Source of the DNA: Petrolisthes cinctipes
Lineage: Eukaryota; Arthropoda; Malacostraca; Decapoda; Porcellanidae
Assembly (NCBI GenBank): GCA_033782935.1
Contig: JAWQEG010000292.1
Coordinates: 1,360,001-1,424,000, forward strand
Direction of reading: 5' to 3'
DNA: 64,000 nucleotides
Shown: positions 12,701 through 26,400 of the stretch, piece by piece
Layout of the letters: each line of letters opens with the position of its first letter
Numbering within the stretch: the stretch's first letter is position 1
Position numbers and translations under genes: made by a program
Notes under the pieces: generated by a model
Databases searched by the model: none
Told to the model about the DNA's origin: nothing
What the model saw: only the letters and a program-made list of their open reading frames with translations

Positions 12701-15700
12701 CAAAGTCAATATGTGCATGTATCTTCTGTACCCGTTTATATCTCAAATTCAGGCTCAAAACACCCGAAAATTCAATATTTTGGGGTCCCAGAAGCAATCT
12801 GTACATGCCTACTCAGTGCTAGAGTATTTTCAAAATACAGACCCAAAACATGCTAAAAATCGATCTTTTAGATGCCCAAAGTCAATATGTGCATGTATCT
12901 TCTGTACCCGTTTATATCTCAAATTCAGGCTCAAAACACCCGAAAATTCAATATTTTGGGGTCCCAGAAGCAATCTGTACATGCCTACTCAGAGCTAGAA
13001 TATTTTTAAAATATAAGCACAAAACATGCTAAAAATCGATATTTTAGGTGCGTAAAGGCGATATCTTAAATTCAGGCCCAAAACACCCGAAAATTCGATA
13101 TTTTGGGGTCCCAGAAGCGATCTGTACATGCCTACTCCGTGTTAGAGTATTTTCAAAATACAGGCCAAAAACATGCTCAAAATCGATGTTTTAGGTGCCC
13201 AAGTGTCGATATGTGCATGCATCTTCAGTACCCGTTTATATCTCAAATTCAGGCTCAAAACACCCGAAAATTCGATATTTTGGGGTCCCAGAAGCGATCT
13301 GTACATGCCTACTCCGTGTTAGAGTATTTTCAAAATACAGGCCCAAAACATGCTAAAAATCGATATTTTAGATGCCCAAAGTCAATATGTGCATGCATCT
13401 TCTGTACCCGTTTATATCTCAAAATCATGCTGAAAACACCCGAAAATTCGATATTTTGGGGTCCCAGAAGCGATCTGTACATGCCTACTCCGTGTTAGAG
13501 TATTTTCAAAATGCAGGCCAAAAACATACTGAAAATCAATCTTTTAGGTGCCCAAAAGTCGATATGTGCATGCATCTTCTGTACCCGTTTATATCTCAAA
13601 TTCTGGCCCTAAACACCCGAAAATTCAATATTTTGGGGTCCCAGAAGCGATCTGTACATGCCTACTCAGTGCTAGAATGTTTTCAAAATATAGGCTCAAA
13701 ACATGCTCAAAATCGATATTTTAGGTGCCCAAAAGTCGATATGTGCATGCATCTTGTGTACTCGTTTATATCTCAAATTCAGGCTCAAAACACCCGAAAA
13801 TTCAATATTTTGGGGTCCCAGAAGCAATCTGTACTCAGTGCTAGAATATTTTCAAAATATAGGCTGAAAACATGCTACAAATCGATATTTTAGGTGCGTA
13901 AAGGCGACATCTCAAATTCAGGCACAAAACACCCGAAAATTCGATATTTAGGGGTCCCAGAAGCGATCTGTACATGCCTACTCCGTATTAGAGTATTTTC
14001 AAAATACAGGCCAAAAACATACTGAAAATCGATCTTTTAGGTGCACAAAAGTCGATATGTGCATGCACCTTCAGTACCCGTTTATATCTCAAATTCATGC
14101 TCAAAACACCCGAAAATTCGATATTTTGGGGTCTCAGAAGCGATCTGTACATGCCTACTCCGTGTTAGAGTATTTTCAAAATACATGCCCAAAACATGCT
14201 GTAAATCGATATTTTAGATGCCCAAAGTCAATATGTGCATGTATCTTCTGTACCCGTTTATATCTGAAATTCAGGCTCAAAACACCCGAAAATTCAATAT
14301 TTTGGGGTTTCAGAAGCAATCTGTACATGCCTACTCAGTGCTAGAATATTTTCAAAATATAGGCTAAAAACATGCTAGAAATCGATATTTTAGGTGCCAA
14401 AAAGTCGATATCTCAAATTACGGCCTAAAACACCCGAAAATTCGATATTTAGTGGTCTCAGAAGCGATCTGTACATGCCTACTTAGTGCTAGAATGTTTT
14501 CAAAATATTGTCTCAAAACATATTCAAAATCGATCTTTTAGGTGCCCAAAAGTCGTTATGTGCATGCATCTTCTGTACTCATTTATATCTCAAATTCAGG
14601 CTCAAAACACCCGAAAATTCGATATATTGGGGTCCCAGAAGAGATCTGTACATGCCTACTCAGTGCTTGAATATTTTCAAAATATAGGCTCAAAACATGC
14701 TAACAATCGATATTTTAGGTGCGTAAAGGCGATATCTCAAATTAAGGCCCAAAACACCCGAAAATTCGATATTTAGGGGTCCCAGAAGCGATCTGTACAT
14801 GCCTACTCCGTGTTAGAGTATTTTCAAAATACAGGCCAAAAACATGCTCAAAATCGATGTTTTATGTGCCCAAAAGTCGATATGTCATGTATCTTCAGTA
14901 CCCGTTTATATCTCAAATTCTGGCCCTAAACAACCGAAAATTCGATATTTTGGGGTCCCAGAAGCGATCTGTACATGCCTACTCAGTGCTAGAATGTTTT
15001 CAAAATATAGGCTCAAAACATGCTCAAAATCGATATTTTATGTGCCCAAAAGTCGATATGTGCATGTATCTTCTGTAACCGTTTATATCTCAAATTCTGG
15101 CCCTAAACAAACGAAAATTCGATATTTTTGGGTCCCAGAAGCGATCTGTAGATGCCTACTCAGTGCTAGAATATTTTCAAAATATAGGCTAAAAACATGC
15201 TAAAAATCGATGTTTTAGGTGCCAAAAAGTCGATATCTCAAATTCAGTCCCAAAACACCCGAAAATTCGATATTTAGGGGTCCCAGAAGCGATCTGTACA
15301 TGCCTACTCCGAGTTAGAGTATTTTCAAAATACATGCTCAAAACATACTGAAAATCGATCTTTTAGGTGCACAAAAGTCGATATGTGCATGCATCTTCAG
15401 TACCCGTTTATATCTCAAATTCAGGCTCAAAACACCCGAAAATTCAATATTTTGGGGTCCCATAAGCAATCTGTACATGCCTACTCAGTGTTAGAGTATT
15501 TTCAAAATACTGGCATAAAACATGCAGAAAATCAATATTTTAGATGCCCAAAGTCAATATGTGCATGTATCTTCTGTACCCGTTTATATCTCAAATTCAG
15601 GCTCAAAACACCCGAAAATTCAATATTTTGGGGTCCCAGAAGCAATCTGTACATGCCTACTCAGTGCTAGAATATTTTCGAAATATAGGCTAAAAACATG

Positions 15701-15939
15701 CTAAAAATCGACATTTTAGGTGCCAAAAAATCAATATCTCAAATTCAGTCCCAAAATACCCGAAAATTCGATATTTAGAGGTCCCAGAAGGTATCTGTAC
15801 ATGCCTACTCCGTGTTAGAGTATTTTCAAAATACAGGCCAAAAACATACTGAAAATCGATCTTTTATGTGCCCAAAAGTCGATATGTGCATGCATCTTCT
15901 GTACCCGTTAATATCTCAAATTTTGGCCCTAAACACCCA

Positions 15940-18900
15940 AAAATTCGATATTTTGGGGTCCCAGAAGCGATCTGTACATGCCTACTCCGTGTTAGAGTAT
16001 TTTCAAAATTCAGGCCCAAAACATGCTGAAAATCGGTATTTTTGGTGCCCAAAGTCAATATGTGCATGTATCTTCTGTACCCGTTTATATCTCAAATTCA
16101 GGCTCAAAACACCCGAAAATTCAATATTTTGGGGTCCCAGAAGCAATCTGTACAGTGCTAGAATATTTTCAAAATATAGGCTAAAAACATGCTAAAAATC
16201 GATCTTTTAGGTGCCAAAAAGTCGATATCTCAAATTCAGTCCCAAAACACCCGAAAATTCGATATTTAGGTGTCCCAGAAGCGATCTGTACATGCCTACT
16301 CCGTGTTAGAGCATTTTCAAAATACATGCTCAAAACATACTGAAAATCGATCTTTTAGGTGCACAAAAGTCGATATGTGCAACGCATCTTCAGTACCCGT
16401 TTATATCTCAAATTCAGGCTCAAAACACCCGAAAATTCAATATTTTGGGGTCCCAGAAGCAATCTGTACATGCCTACTCAGTGTTAGAGTATTTTCAAAA
16501 TACAGGCCCAAAACATGCTGAAAATCGATATTTTAGATGCCCAAAGTCAATATGTGCATGTATCTTCTGTACCCGTTTATATCTCAAATTCAGGCTCAAA
16601 ACACCCGAAAATTCGAAATTTTGGGGTCCCAGAAGCGATATGTACATGCCTACTCCGTGTTAGAGTATTTTCAAAATTCAGGCCCAAAACATGCTGAAAA
16701 TCGATATTTTTGGTGCCCAAAGTCAATATGTGCCCGTTTATATCTCAAATTCAGGCTCAAAACACCCGAAAACTCAATATTTTGGGGTCCCAGAAGCAAT
16801 CTGTACATGCCTACTCAGTGCTAGAATATTTTCAAAATATAGGCTAAAAACATGCTAAAAATCGATCTTTTAGGTGCCAAAAAGTCGATATCTCAAATTC
16901 AGTCCCAAACCCCCGAAAATTCGATATTTAGGGGTCCCAGAAGCGATCTGTACATGCCTACTCCGTTTTAGAGTATTTTCAAAATACATGCTCAAAACAT
17001 ACTGAAAATCGATCTTTTAGGTGCACAAAAGTCGATATGTGCATGCATCTTCAGGACCCGTTTATATCTCAAATTCAGGCTCAAAACACCCGAAATTTCG
17101 ATATTTAGAGGTCCCAGAAGGTATCTGTACATGCCTACTCCGTGTTAGAGTATTTTCAAAATACAGGCCAAAATCATACTGAAAATCGATCTTTTAGGTG
17201 CCCAAAAGTCGATATGTACCCGTTTATATCTCAAATTGTGGCCCTAAACACCCGAAAATTCGATATTTTGGGGTCCCAGGAGCGATCTGTACATGCCTAC
17301 TCCGTGTTAGAGTATTTTCAAAATTCAGGCCCAAAACATGCTGAAAATCGATCTTTTAGGTGCACAAAAGTCGATATGTGCATACATCTTCAGTACCCGT
17401 TTATATCTCAAATTCAGGCTCAAAACACCCGAAAATTCAATATTTTGGGGTCCCAGAAGCGATCTGTACATGCCTACTCCGTGTTAGAGTATTTTCAAAA
17501 TTCAGGCCCAAAATATGCTGAAAATCGATATTTTTGGTGCCCAAAGTCAATATGTGCATGTATCTTCTGTACCCGTTTATATCTCAAATTTAGGCTCAAA
17601 ACAACCAAAAATTCAATATTTTGGGGTCCCAGAAGCAATCTGTACATGCCTACTCAGTGCTAGAATATTTTCAAAATATAAGCTAAAAACATGCTAAAAA
17701 TCGATCTTTTAGGTGCCAAAAAGTCGATATCTCAAATTCAGTCCCAAAACAACCGAAAATTCGATATTTAGGGGTCCCAGAAGCGATCTGTACATGCCTA
17801 CTTCGTGTTAGAGTATTTTCAAAATACATGCTCAAAACATACTGAAAATCGATCTTTTAGGTGCACAAAAGTCGATATGTGCATGCATCTTCAGTACCCG
17901 TTTATATCTCAAATTCAGGCTCAAAACACCCGAAAATTCAATATTTTGGGGTCCCAGAAGCAATCTGTACATGCCTACTCAGTGTTAGAGTATTTTCAAA
18001 ATACAGGCCCAAAACATGCTGAAAATCGATATTTTAGATGCCCAAAGTCAATATGTGCATGTATCTTCTGTACCCGTTTATATCTCAAATTCAGGCTCAA
18101 AACACCCGAAAATTCAATATTTTGGGGTCCCAGAAGCAATCTGTACATGCCTACACAGTGCTAGAATATTTTCAAAATATAGGCTAAAAACATGCTAAAA
18201 ATCGACATTTTAGGTGCCAAAAAATCGATATATCAAATTCAGTCCCAAAACACCCGAAAATTCGATATTTAGAGGTCCCAGAAGGTATCTGTACATGCCT
18301 ACTCCGTGTTAGAGTATTTTCAAAATACAGGCCAAAAACATACTGAAAATCGATCTTTTAGGTGCCCAAAAGTCGATATGTGCATGCATCTTCTGTACCC
18401 GTTTATATCTCAAATTCTGGCCCTAAACACCCGAAAATTCGATATTTTGGGGTCCCAGAAGCGATCTGTACATGCCTACTCCGTGTTAGAGTATTTTCAA
18501 AATTCAGGCCCAAAACATGCTGAAAATCGGTATTTTTGGTGCCCAAAGTCAATATGTGCATGTATCTTCTGTACCCGTTTATATCTCAAATTCAGGCTCA
18601 AAACACCCGAAAATTCAATATTTTGGGGTCCCAGAAGCAATCTGTACAGTGCTAGAATATTTTCAAAATATAGGCTAAAAACATGCTAAAAATCGATCTT
18701 TTAGGTGCCAAAAAGTCGATATCTCAAATTCAGTCCCAAAACACCCGAAAATTCGATATTTAGGTGTCCCAGAAGCGATCTGTACATGCCTACTCCGTGT
18801 TAGAGCATTTTCAAAATACATGCTCAAAACATACTGAAAATCGATCTTTTAGGTGCACAAAAGTCGATATGTGCAACGCATCTTCAGTACCCGTTTATAT

Positions 18901-21900
18901 CTCAAATTCAGGCTCAAAACACCCGAAAATTCAATATTTTGGGGTCCCAGAAGCAATCTGTACATGCCTACTCAGTGTTAGAGTATTTTCAAAATACAGG
19001 CCCAAAACATGCTGAAAATCGATATTTTAGATGCCCAAAGTCAATATGTGCATGTATCTTCTGTACCCGTTTATATCTCAAATTCAGGCTCAAAACACCC
19101 GAAAATTCGAAATTTTGGGGTCCCAGAAGCGATATGTACATGCCTACTCCGTGTTAGAGTATTTTCAAAATTCAGGCCCAAAACATGCTGAAAATCGATA
19201 TTTTTGGTGCCCAAAGTCAATATGTGCCCGTTTATATCTCAAATTCAGGCTCAAAACACCCGAAAACTCAATATTTTGGGGTCCCAGAAGCAATCTGTAC
19301 ATGCCTACTCAGTGCTAGAATATTTTCAAAATATAGGCTAAAAACATGCTAAAAATCGATCTTTTAGGTGCCAAAAAGTCGATATCTCAAATTCAGTCCC
19401 AAACCCCCGAAAATTCGATATTTAGGGGTCCCAGAAGCGATCTGTACATGCCTACTCCGTTTTAGAGTATTTTCAAAATACATGCTCAAAACATACTGAA
19501 AATCGATCTTTTAGGTGCACAAAAGTCGATATGTGCATGCATCTTCAGGACCCGTTTATATCTCAAATTCAGGCTCAAAACACCCGAAATTTCGATATTT
19601 AGAGGTCCCAGAAGGTATCTGTACATGCCTACTCCGTGTTAGAGTATTTTCAAAATACAGGCCAAAATCATACTGAAAATCGATCTTTTAGGTGCCCAAA
19701 AGTCGATATGTACCCGTTTATATCTCAAATTGTGGCCCTAAACACCCGAAAATTCGATATTTTGGGGTCCCAGGAGCGATCTGTACATGCCTACTCCGTG
19801 TTAGAGTATTTTCAAAATTCAGGCCCAAAACATGCTGAAAATCGATCTTTTAGGTGCACAAAAGTCGATATGTGCATACATCTTCAGTACCCGTTTATAT
19901 CTCAAATTCAGGCTCAAAACACCCGAAAATTCAATATTTTGGGGTCCCAGAAGCGATCTGTACATGCCTACTCCGTGTTAGAGTATTTTCAAAATTCAGG
20001 CCCAAAATATGCTGAAAATCGATATTTTTGGTGCCCAAAGTCAATATGTGCATGTATCTTCTGTACCCGTTTATATCTCAAATTTAGGCTCAAAACAACC
20101 AAAAATTCAATATTTTGGGGTCCCAGAAGCAATCTGTACATGCCTACTCAGTGCTAGAATATTTTCAAAATATAAGCTAAAAACATGCTAAAAATCGATC
20201 TTTTAGGTGCCAAAAAGTCGATATCTCAAATTCAGTCCCAAAACAACCGAAAATTCGATATTTAGGGGTCCCAGAAGCGATCTGTACATGCCTACTTCGT
20301 GTTAGAGTATTTTCAAAATACATGCTCAAAACATACTGAAAATCGATCTTTTAGGTGCACAAAAGTCGATATGTGCATGCATCTTCAGTACCCGTTTATA
20401 TCTCAAATTCAGGCTCAAAACACCCGAAAATTCAATATTTTGGGGTCCCAGAAGCAATCTGTACATGCCTACTCAGTGTTAGAGTATTTTCAAAATACAG
20501 GCCCAAAACATGCTGAAAATCGATATTTTAGATGCCCAAAGTCAATATGTGCATGTATCTTCTGTACCCGTTTATATCTCAAATTCAGGCTCAAAACACC
20601 CGAAAATTCAATATTTTGGGGTCCCAGAAGCAATCTGTACATGCCTACACAGTGCTAGAATATTTTCAAAATATAGGCTAAAAACATGCTAAAAATCGAC
20701 ATTTTAGGTGCCAAAAAATCGATATATCAAATTCAGTCCCAAAACACCCGAAAATTCGATATTTAGAGGTCCCAGAAGGTATCTGTACATGCCTACTCCG
20801 TGTTAGAGTATTTTCAAAATACAGGCCAAAAACATACTGAAAATCGATCTTTTAGGTGCCCAAAAGTCGATATGTGCATGCATCTTCTGTACCCGTTTAT
20901 ATCTCAAATTCTGGCCCTAAACACCCGAAAATTCGATATTTTGGGGTCCCAGAAGCGATCTGTACATGCCTACTCCGTGTTAGAGTATTTTCAAAATTCA
21001 GGCCCAAAACATGCTGAAAATCGGTATTTTTGGTGCCCAAAGTCAATATGTGCATGTATCTTCTGTACCCGTTTATATCTCAAATTCAGGCTCAAAACAC
21101 CCGAAAATTCAATATTTTGGGGTCCCAGAAGCAATCTGTACAGTGCTAGAATATTTTCAAAATATAGGCTAAAAACATGCTAAAAATCGATCTTTTAGGT
21201 GCCAAAAAGTCGATATCTCAAATTCAGTCCCAAAACACCCGAAAATTCGATATTTAGGTGTCCCAGAAGCGATCTGTACATGCCTACTCCGTGTTAGAGC
21301 ATTTTCAAAATACATGCTCAAAACATACTGAAAATCGATCTTTTAGGTGCACAAAAGTCGATATGTGCAACGCATCTTCAGTACCCGTTTATATCTCAAA
21401 TTCAGGCTCAAAACACCCGAAAATTCAATATTTTGGGGTCCCAGAAGCAATCTGTACATGCCTACTCAGTGTTAGAGTATTTTCAAAATACAGGCCCAAA
21501 ACATGCTGAAAATCGATATTTTAGATGCCCAAAGTCAATATGTGCATGTATCTTCTGTACCCGTTTATATCTCAAATTCAGGCTCAAAACACCCGAAAAT
21601 TCGAAATTTTGGGGTCCCAGAAGCGATATGTACATGCCTACTCCGTGTTAGAGTATTTTCAAAATTCAGGCCCAAAACATGCTGAAAATCGATATTTTTG
21701 GTGCCCAAAGTCAATATGTGCCCGTTTATATCTCAAATTCAGGCTCAAAACACCCGAAAACTCAATATTTTGGGGTCCCAGAAGCAATCTGTACATGCCT
21801 ACTCAGTGCTAGAATATTTTCAAAATATAGGCTAAAAACATGCTAAAAATCGATCTTTTAGGTGCCAAAAAGTCGATATCTCAAATTCAGTCCCAAACCC

Positions 21901-23421
21901 CCGAAAATTCGATATTTAGGGGTCCCAGAAGCGATCTGTACATGCCTACTCCGTTTTAGAGTATTTTCAAAATACATGCTCAAAACATACTGAAAATCGA
22001 TCTTTTAGGTGCACAAAAGTCGATATGTGCATGCATCTTCAGGACCCGTTTATATCTCAAATTCAGGCTCAAAACACCCGAAATTTCGATATTTAGAGGT
22101 CCCAGAAGGTATCTGTACATGCCTACTCCGTGTTAGAGTATTTTCAAAATACAGGCCAAAATCATACTGAAAATCGATCTTTTAGGTGCCCAAAAGTCGA
22201 TATGTACCCGTTTATATCTCAAATTGTGGCCCTAAACACCCGAAAATTCGATATTTTGGGGTCCCAGGAGCGATCTGTACATGCCTACTCCGTGTTAGAG
22301 TATTTTCAAAATTCAGGCCCAAAACATGCTGAAAATCGATCTTTTAGGTGCACAAAAGTCGATATGTGCATACATCTTCAGTACCCGTTTATATCTCAAA
22401 TTCAGGCTCAAAACACCCGAAAATTCAATATTTTGGGGTCCCAGAAGCGATCTGTACATGCCTACTCCGTGTTAGAGTATTTTCAAAATTCAGGCCCAAA
22501 ATATGCTGAAAATCGATATTTTTGGTGCCCAAAGTCAATATGTGCATGTATCTTCTGTACCCGTTTATATCTCAAATTTAGGCTCAAAACAACCAAAAAT
22601 TCAATATTTTGGGGTCCCAGAAGCAATCTGTACATGCCTACTCAGTGCTAGAATATTTTCAAAATATAAGCTAAAAACATGCTAAAAATCGATCTTTTAG
22701 GTGCCAAAAAGTCGATATCTCAAATTCAGTCCCAAAACAACCGAAAATTCGATATTTAGGGGTCCCAGAAGCGATCTGTACATGCCTACTTCGTGTTAGA
22801 GTATTTTCAAAATACATGCTCAAAACATACTGAAAATCGATCTTTTAGGTGCACAAAAGTCGATATGTGCATGCATCTTCAGTACCCGTTTATATCTCAA
22901 ATTCAGGCTCAAAACACCCGAAAATTCAATATTTTGGGGTCCCAGAAGCAATCTGTACATGCCTACTCAGTGTTAGAGTATTTTCAAAATACAGGCCCAA
23001 AACATGCTGAAAATCGATATTTTAGATGCCCAAAGTCAATATGTGCATGTATCTTCTGTACCCGTTTATATCTCAAATTCAGGCTCAAAACACCCGAAAA
23101 TTCAATATTTTGGGGTCCCAGAAGCAATCTGTACATGCCTACACAGTGCTAGAATATTTTCAAAATATAGGCTAAAAACATGCTAAAAATCGACATTTTA
23201 GGTGCCAAAAAATCGATATATCAAATTCAGTCCCAAAACACCCGAAAATTCGATATTTAGAGGTCCCAGAAGGTATCTGTACATGCCTACTCCGTGTTAG
23301 AGTATTTTCAAAATACAGGCCAAAAACATACTGAAAATCGATCTTTTAGGTGCCCAAAAGTCGATATGTGCATGCATCTTCTGTACCCGTTTATATCTCA
23401 AATTCTGGCCCTAAACACCCG
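15940..23421. repeat. Triplicated 2,494-bp satellite block, near-identical copies
   Basis: Rare variants recur at exactly 2,494-bp spacing. The AATCGGTATTTTTGG variant is at about 16,033, 18,527 and 21,021. The TGTGCAACGCATCTTC variant is at about 16,377, 18,871 and 21,365. The block lacking CATGTATCTTCTGTA before CCCGTTTATATC is at about 16,733, 19,227 and 21,721. The copies run roughly 15,940-18,433, 18,434-20,927 and 20,928-23,421. I saw no differences between them at the places compared, so they should be the youngest amplification in the array, or an assembly artefact. Confidence 0.88.
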
Positions 23422-26400
23422 AAAATTCGATATTTTGGGGTCCCAGAAGCGATCTGTACATGCCTACTCCTTGTTAGAGTATTTTCAAAATTCAGGCCCA
23501 AAACATGCTGAAAATCGATATTTTTGGTGCCCAAAGTCAATATGTGCATGTATCTTCTGTACCCGTTTATATCTCAAATTCAGGCTCAAAACACCCGAAA
23601 ATTCAATATTTTGGGGTCCCAGAAGCAATCTGTACAGTGCTAGAATATTTTCAAAATATAGGCTAAAAACATGCTAAAAATCGATCTTTTAAGTGCCAAA
23701 AAGTCGATATCTCAAATTCAGTCCCAAAACACCCGAAAATTCGATATTTAGGGGTCCCAGAAGCGATCTGTACATGCCTACTCCGTGTTAGAGTATTTTC
23801 AAAATACATGCTCACAACATACTGAAAATCGATCTTTTAGGTGCACAAAAGTCGATATGTGCATGCATCTTCAGTACCCGTTTATATCTCAAATTCAGGC
23901 TCAAAACACCCGAAAATTCAATATTTTGGGGTCCCAGAAGCAATCTGTACATGCCTACTCAGTGTTAGAGTATTTTCAAAATTCAGGCCCAAAACATGCT
24001 GAAAATCGATATTTTAGATGCCAAAAGTCAATATGTGCATGTATCTTCTGTACCCGTTTATATCTCAAATTCAGGCTCAAAACACCCGAAAATTCAATAT
24101 TTTGGGGTCCCAGAAGCAATCTGTACATGCCTACACAGTGCTAGAATATTTTCAAAATATAGGCTAAAAACATGCTAAAAATCGACATTTTAGGTGCCAA
24201 AAAATCGATATCTCAAATTCAGTCCCAAAAGACCCGAAAATTCGATATTTAGAGGTCCCAGAAGGTATCTGTACATGCCTACTAGGTGTTAGAGTATTTT
24301 CAAAATACAGGCCAAAAACATACTGAAAATCAATCTTTTAGGTGCCCAAAAGTCGATATGTGCATGCATCTTCTGTACCCGTTTATATCTCAAATTCTGG
24401 CCCTAAACACCCGAAAATTCGATATTTTGGGGTCCCAGGAGAGATCTGTACATGCCTACTCCGTGTTAGAGTATTTTCAAAATTCAGGCCCAAAACACGC
24501 TGAAAATCGATTTTTTAGGTGCACAAAAGTCGATATGTGCATACATCTTCAGTACCCGTTTATATCTCAAATTCAGGCTCAAAACACCCGAAAATTCGAT
24601 ATTTTGGGGTCCCAGAAGCGATCTGTACATGCCTACTCCGTGTTAGAGTATTTTCAAAATTCAGGCCCAAAATATGCTGAAAATCGATATTTTTGGTGCC
24701 CAAAGTCAATATGTGCATGTATCTTCTGTACCCGTTTATATCTCAAATTTAGGCTCAAAACAACCGAAAATTCAATATTTTGGGGTCCCAGAAGCAATCT
24801 GTACATGCCTACTCAGTGCTAGAATATTTTCAAAATATAGGCTAAAAACATGCTAAAAATCGATCTTTTAGGTGCCAAAAAGTCGATATCTCAAATTCAG
24901 TCCCAAAACACCCGAAAATTCGATATTTAGGGGTCCCAGAAGCGATCTGTACATGCCTACTCCGTGTTAGAGTATTTTCAAAATACATGCTCAAAACATA
25001 CTGAAAATCGATCTTTTAGGTGCACAAAAGTCGATATGTGCATGCATCTTCAGTACCCGTTTATATCTCAAATTCAGGCTCAAAACACCCGAAAATTCAA
25101 TATTTTGGGGTCCCAGAAGCAATCTGTACATGCCTACTCAGTGTTAGAGTATTTTCAAAATACAGGCCCAAAACATGCTGAAAATCGATATTTTAGATGC
25201 CCAAAGTCAATATGTGCATGTATCTTCTGTACCCGTTTATATCTCAAATTCAGGCTCAAAACACCCGAAAATTCAATATTTTGGGGTCCCAGAAGCAATC
25301 TGTACATGCCTACACAGTGCTAGAATATTTTCAAAATATAGGCTAAAAACATGCTAAAAATCGACATTTTAGGTGCCAAAAAATCGATATCTCAAATTCA
25401 GTCCCAAAACACCCGAAAATTCGATATTTAGAGGTCCCAGAAGGTATCTGTACATGCCTACTCCGTGTTAGAGTATTTTCAAAATACAGGCCAAAAACAT
25501 ACTGAAAATCGATCTTTTAGGTGCCCAAAAGTCGATATGTGCATGAATCTTCTGTACCTGTTTATATCTCAAATTCTGGCCCTAAACACCCGAAAATTCT
25601 ATATTTTGGGGTCCCAGAAGCGATCTGTACATGCCTACTCCTTGTTAGAGTATTTTCAAAATTCAGGCCCAAAACATGCTGAAAATCGATATTTTTGGTG
25701 CCCAAAGTCAATATGTGCATGTATCTTCTGTACCCGTTTATATCTCAAATTCAGGCTCAAAACACCCGAAAATTCAATATTTTGGGGTCCCAGAAGCAAT
25801 CTGTACAGTGCTAGAATATTTTCAAAATATAGGCTAAAAACATGCTAAAAATCGATATTTTAGGTGCCAAAAAGTCGATATCTCAAATTCAGTCCCAAAA
25901 CACCCGAAAATTCGATATTTAGGGGTCCCAGAAGCGATCTGTACATGCCTACTCCGTGTTAGAGTATTTTAAAAATACATGCTCAAAACATACTGAAAAT
26001 CGATCTTTTAGGTGCACAAAAGTCGATATGTGCATGCATCTTCAGTACCCGTTTATATCTCAAATTCAGGCTCAAAACACCCGAAAATTCAATATTTTGG
26101 GGTCCCAGAAGCAATCTGTACATGCCTACTCAGTGTTAGAGTATTTTCAAAATACAGGCCCAAAACATGCTGAAAATCGATATTTTAGATGCCAAAAGTC
26201 AATATGTGCATGTATCTTCTGTACCCGTTTATATCTCAAATTCAGGCTCAAAACACCAGAAAATTCAATATTTTGGGGTCCCAGAAGCAATCTGTACATG
26301 CCTACACAGTGCTAGAATATTTTCAAAATATAGGCTAAAAACATGCTAAAAATCGACATTTTAGGTGCCAAAAAATCGATATCTCAAATTCAGTCCCAAA

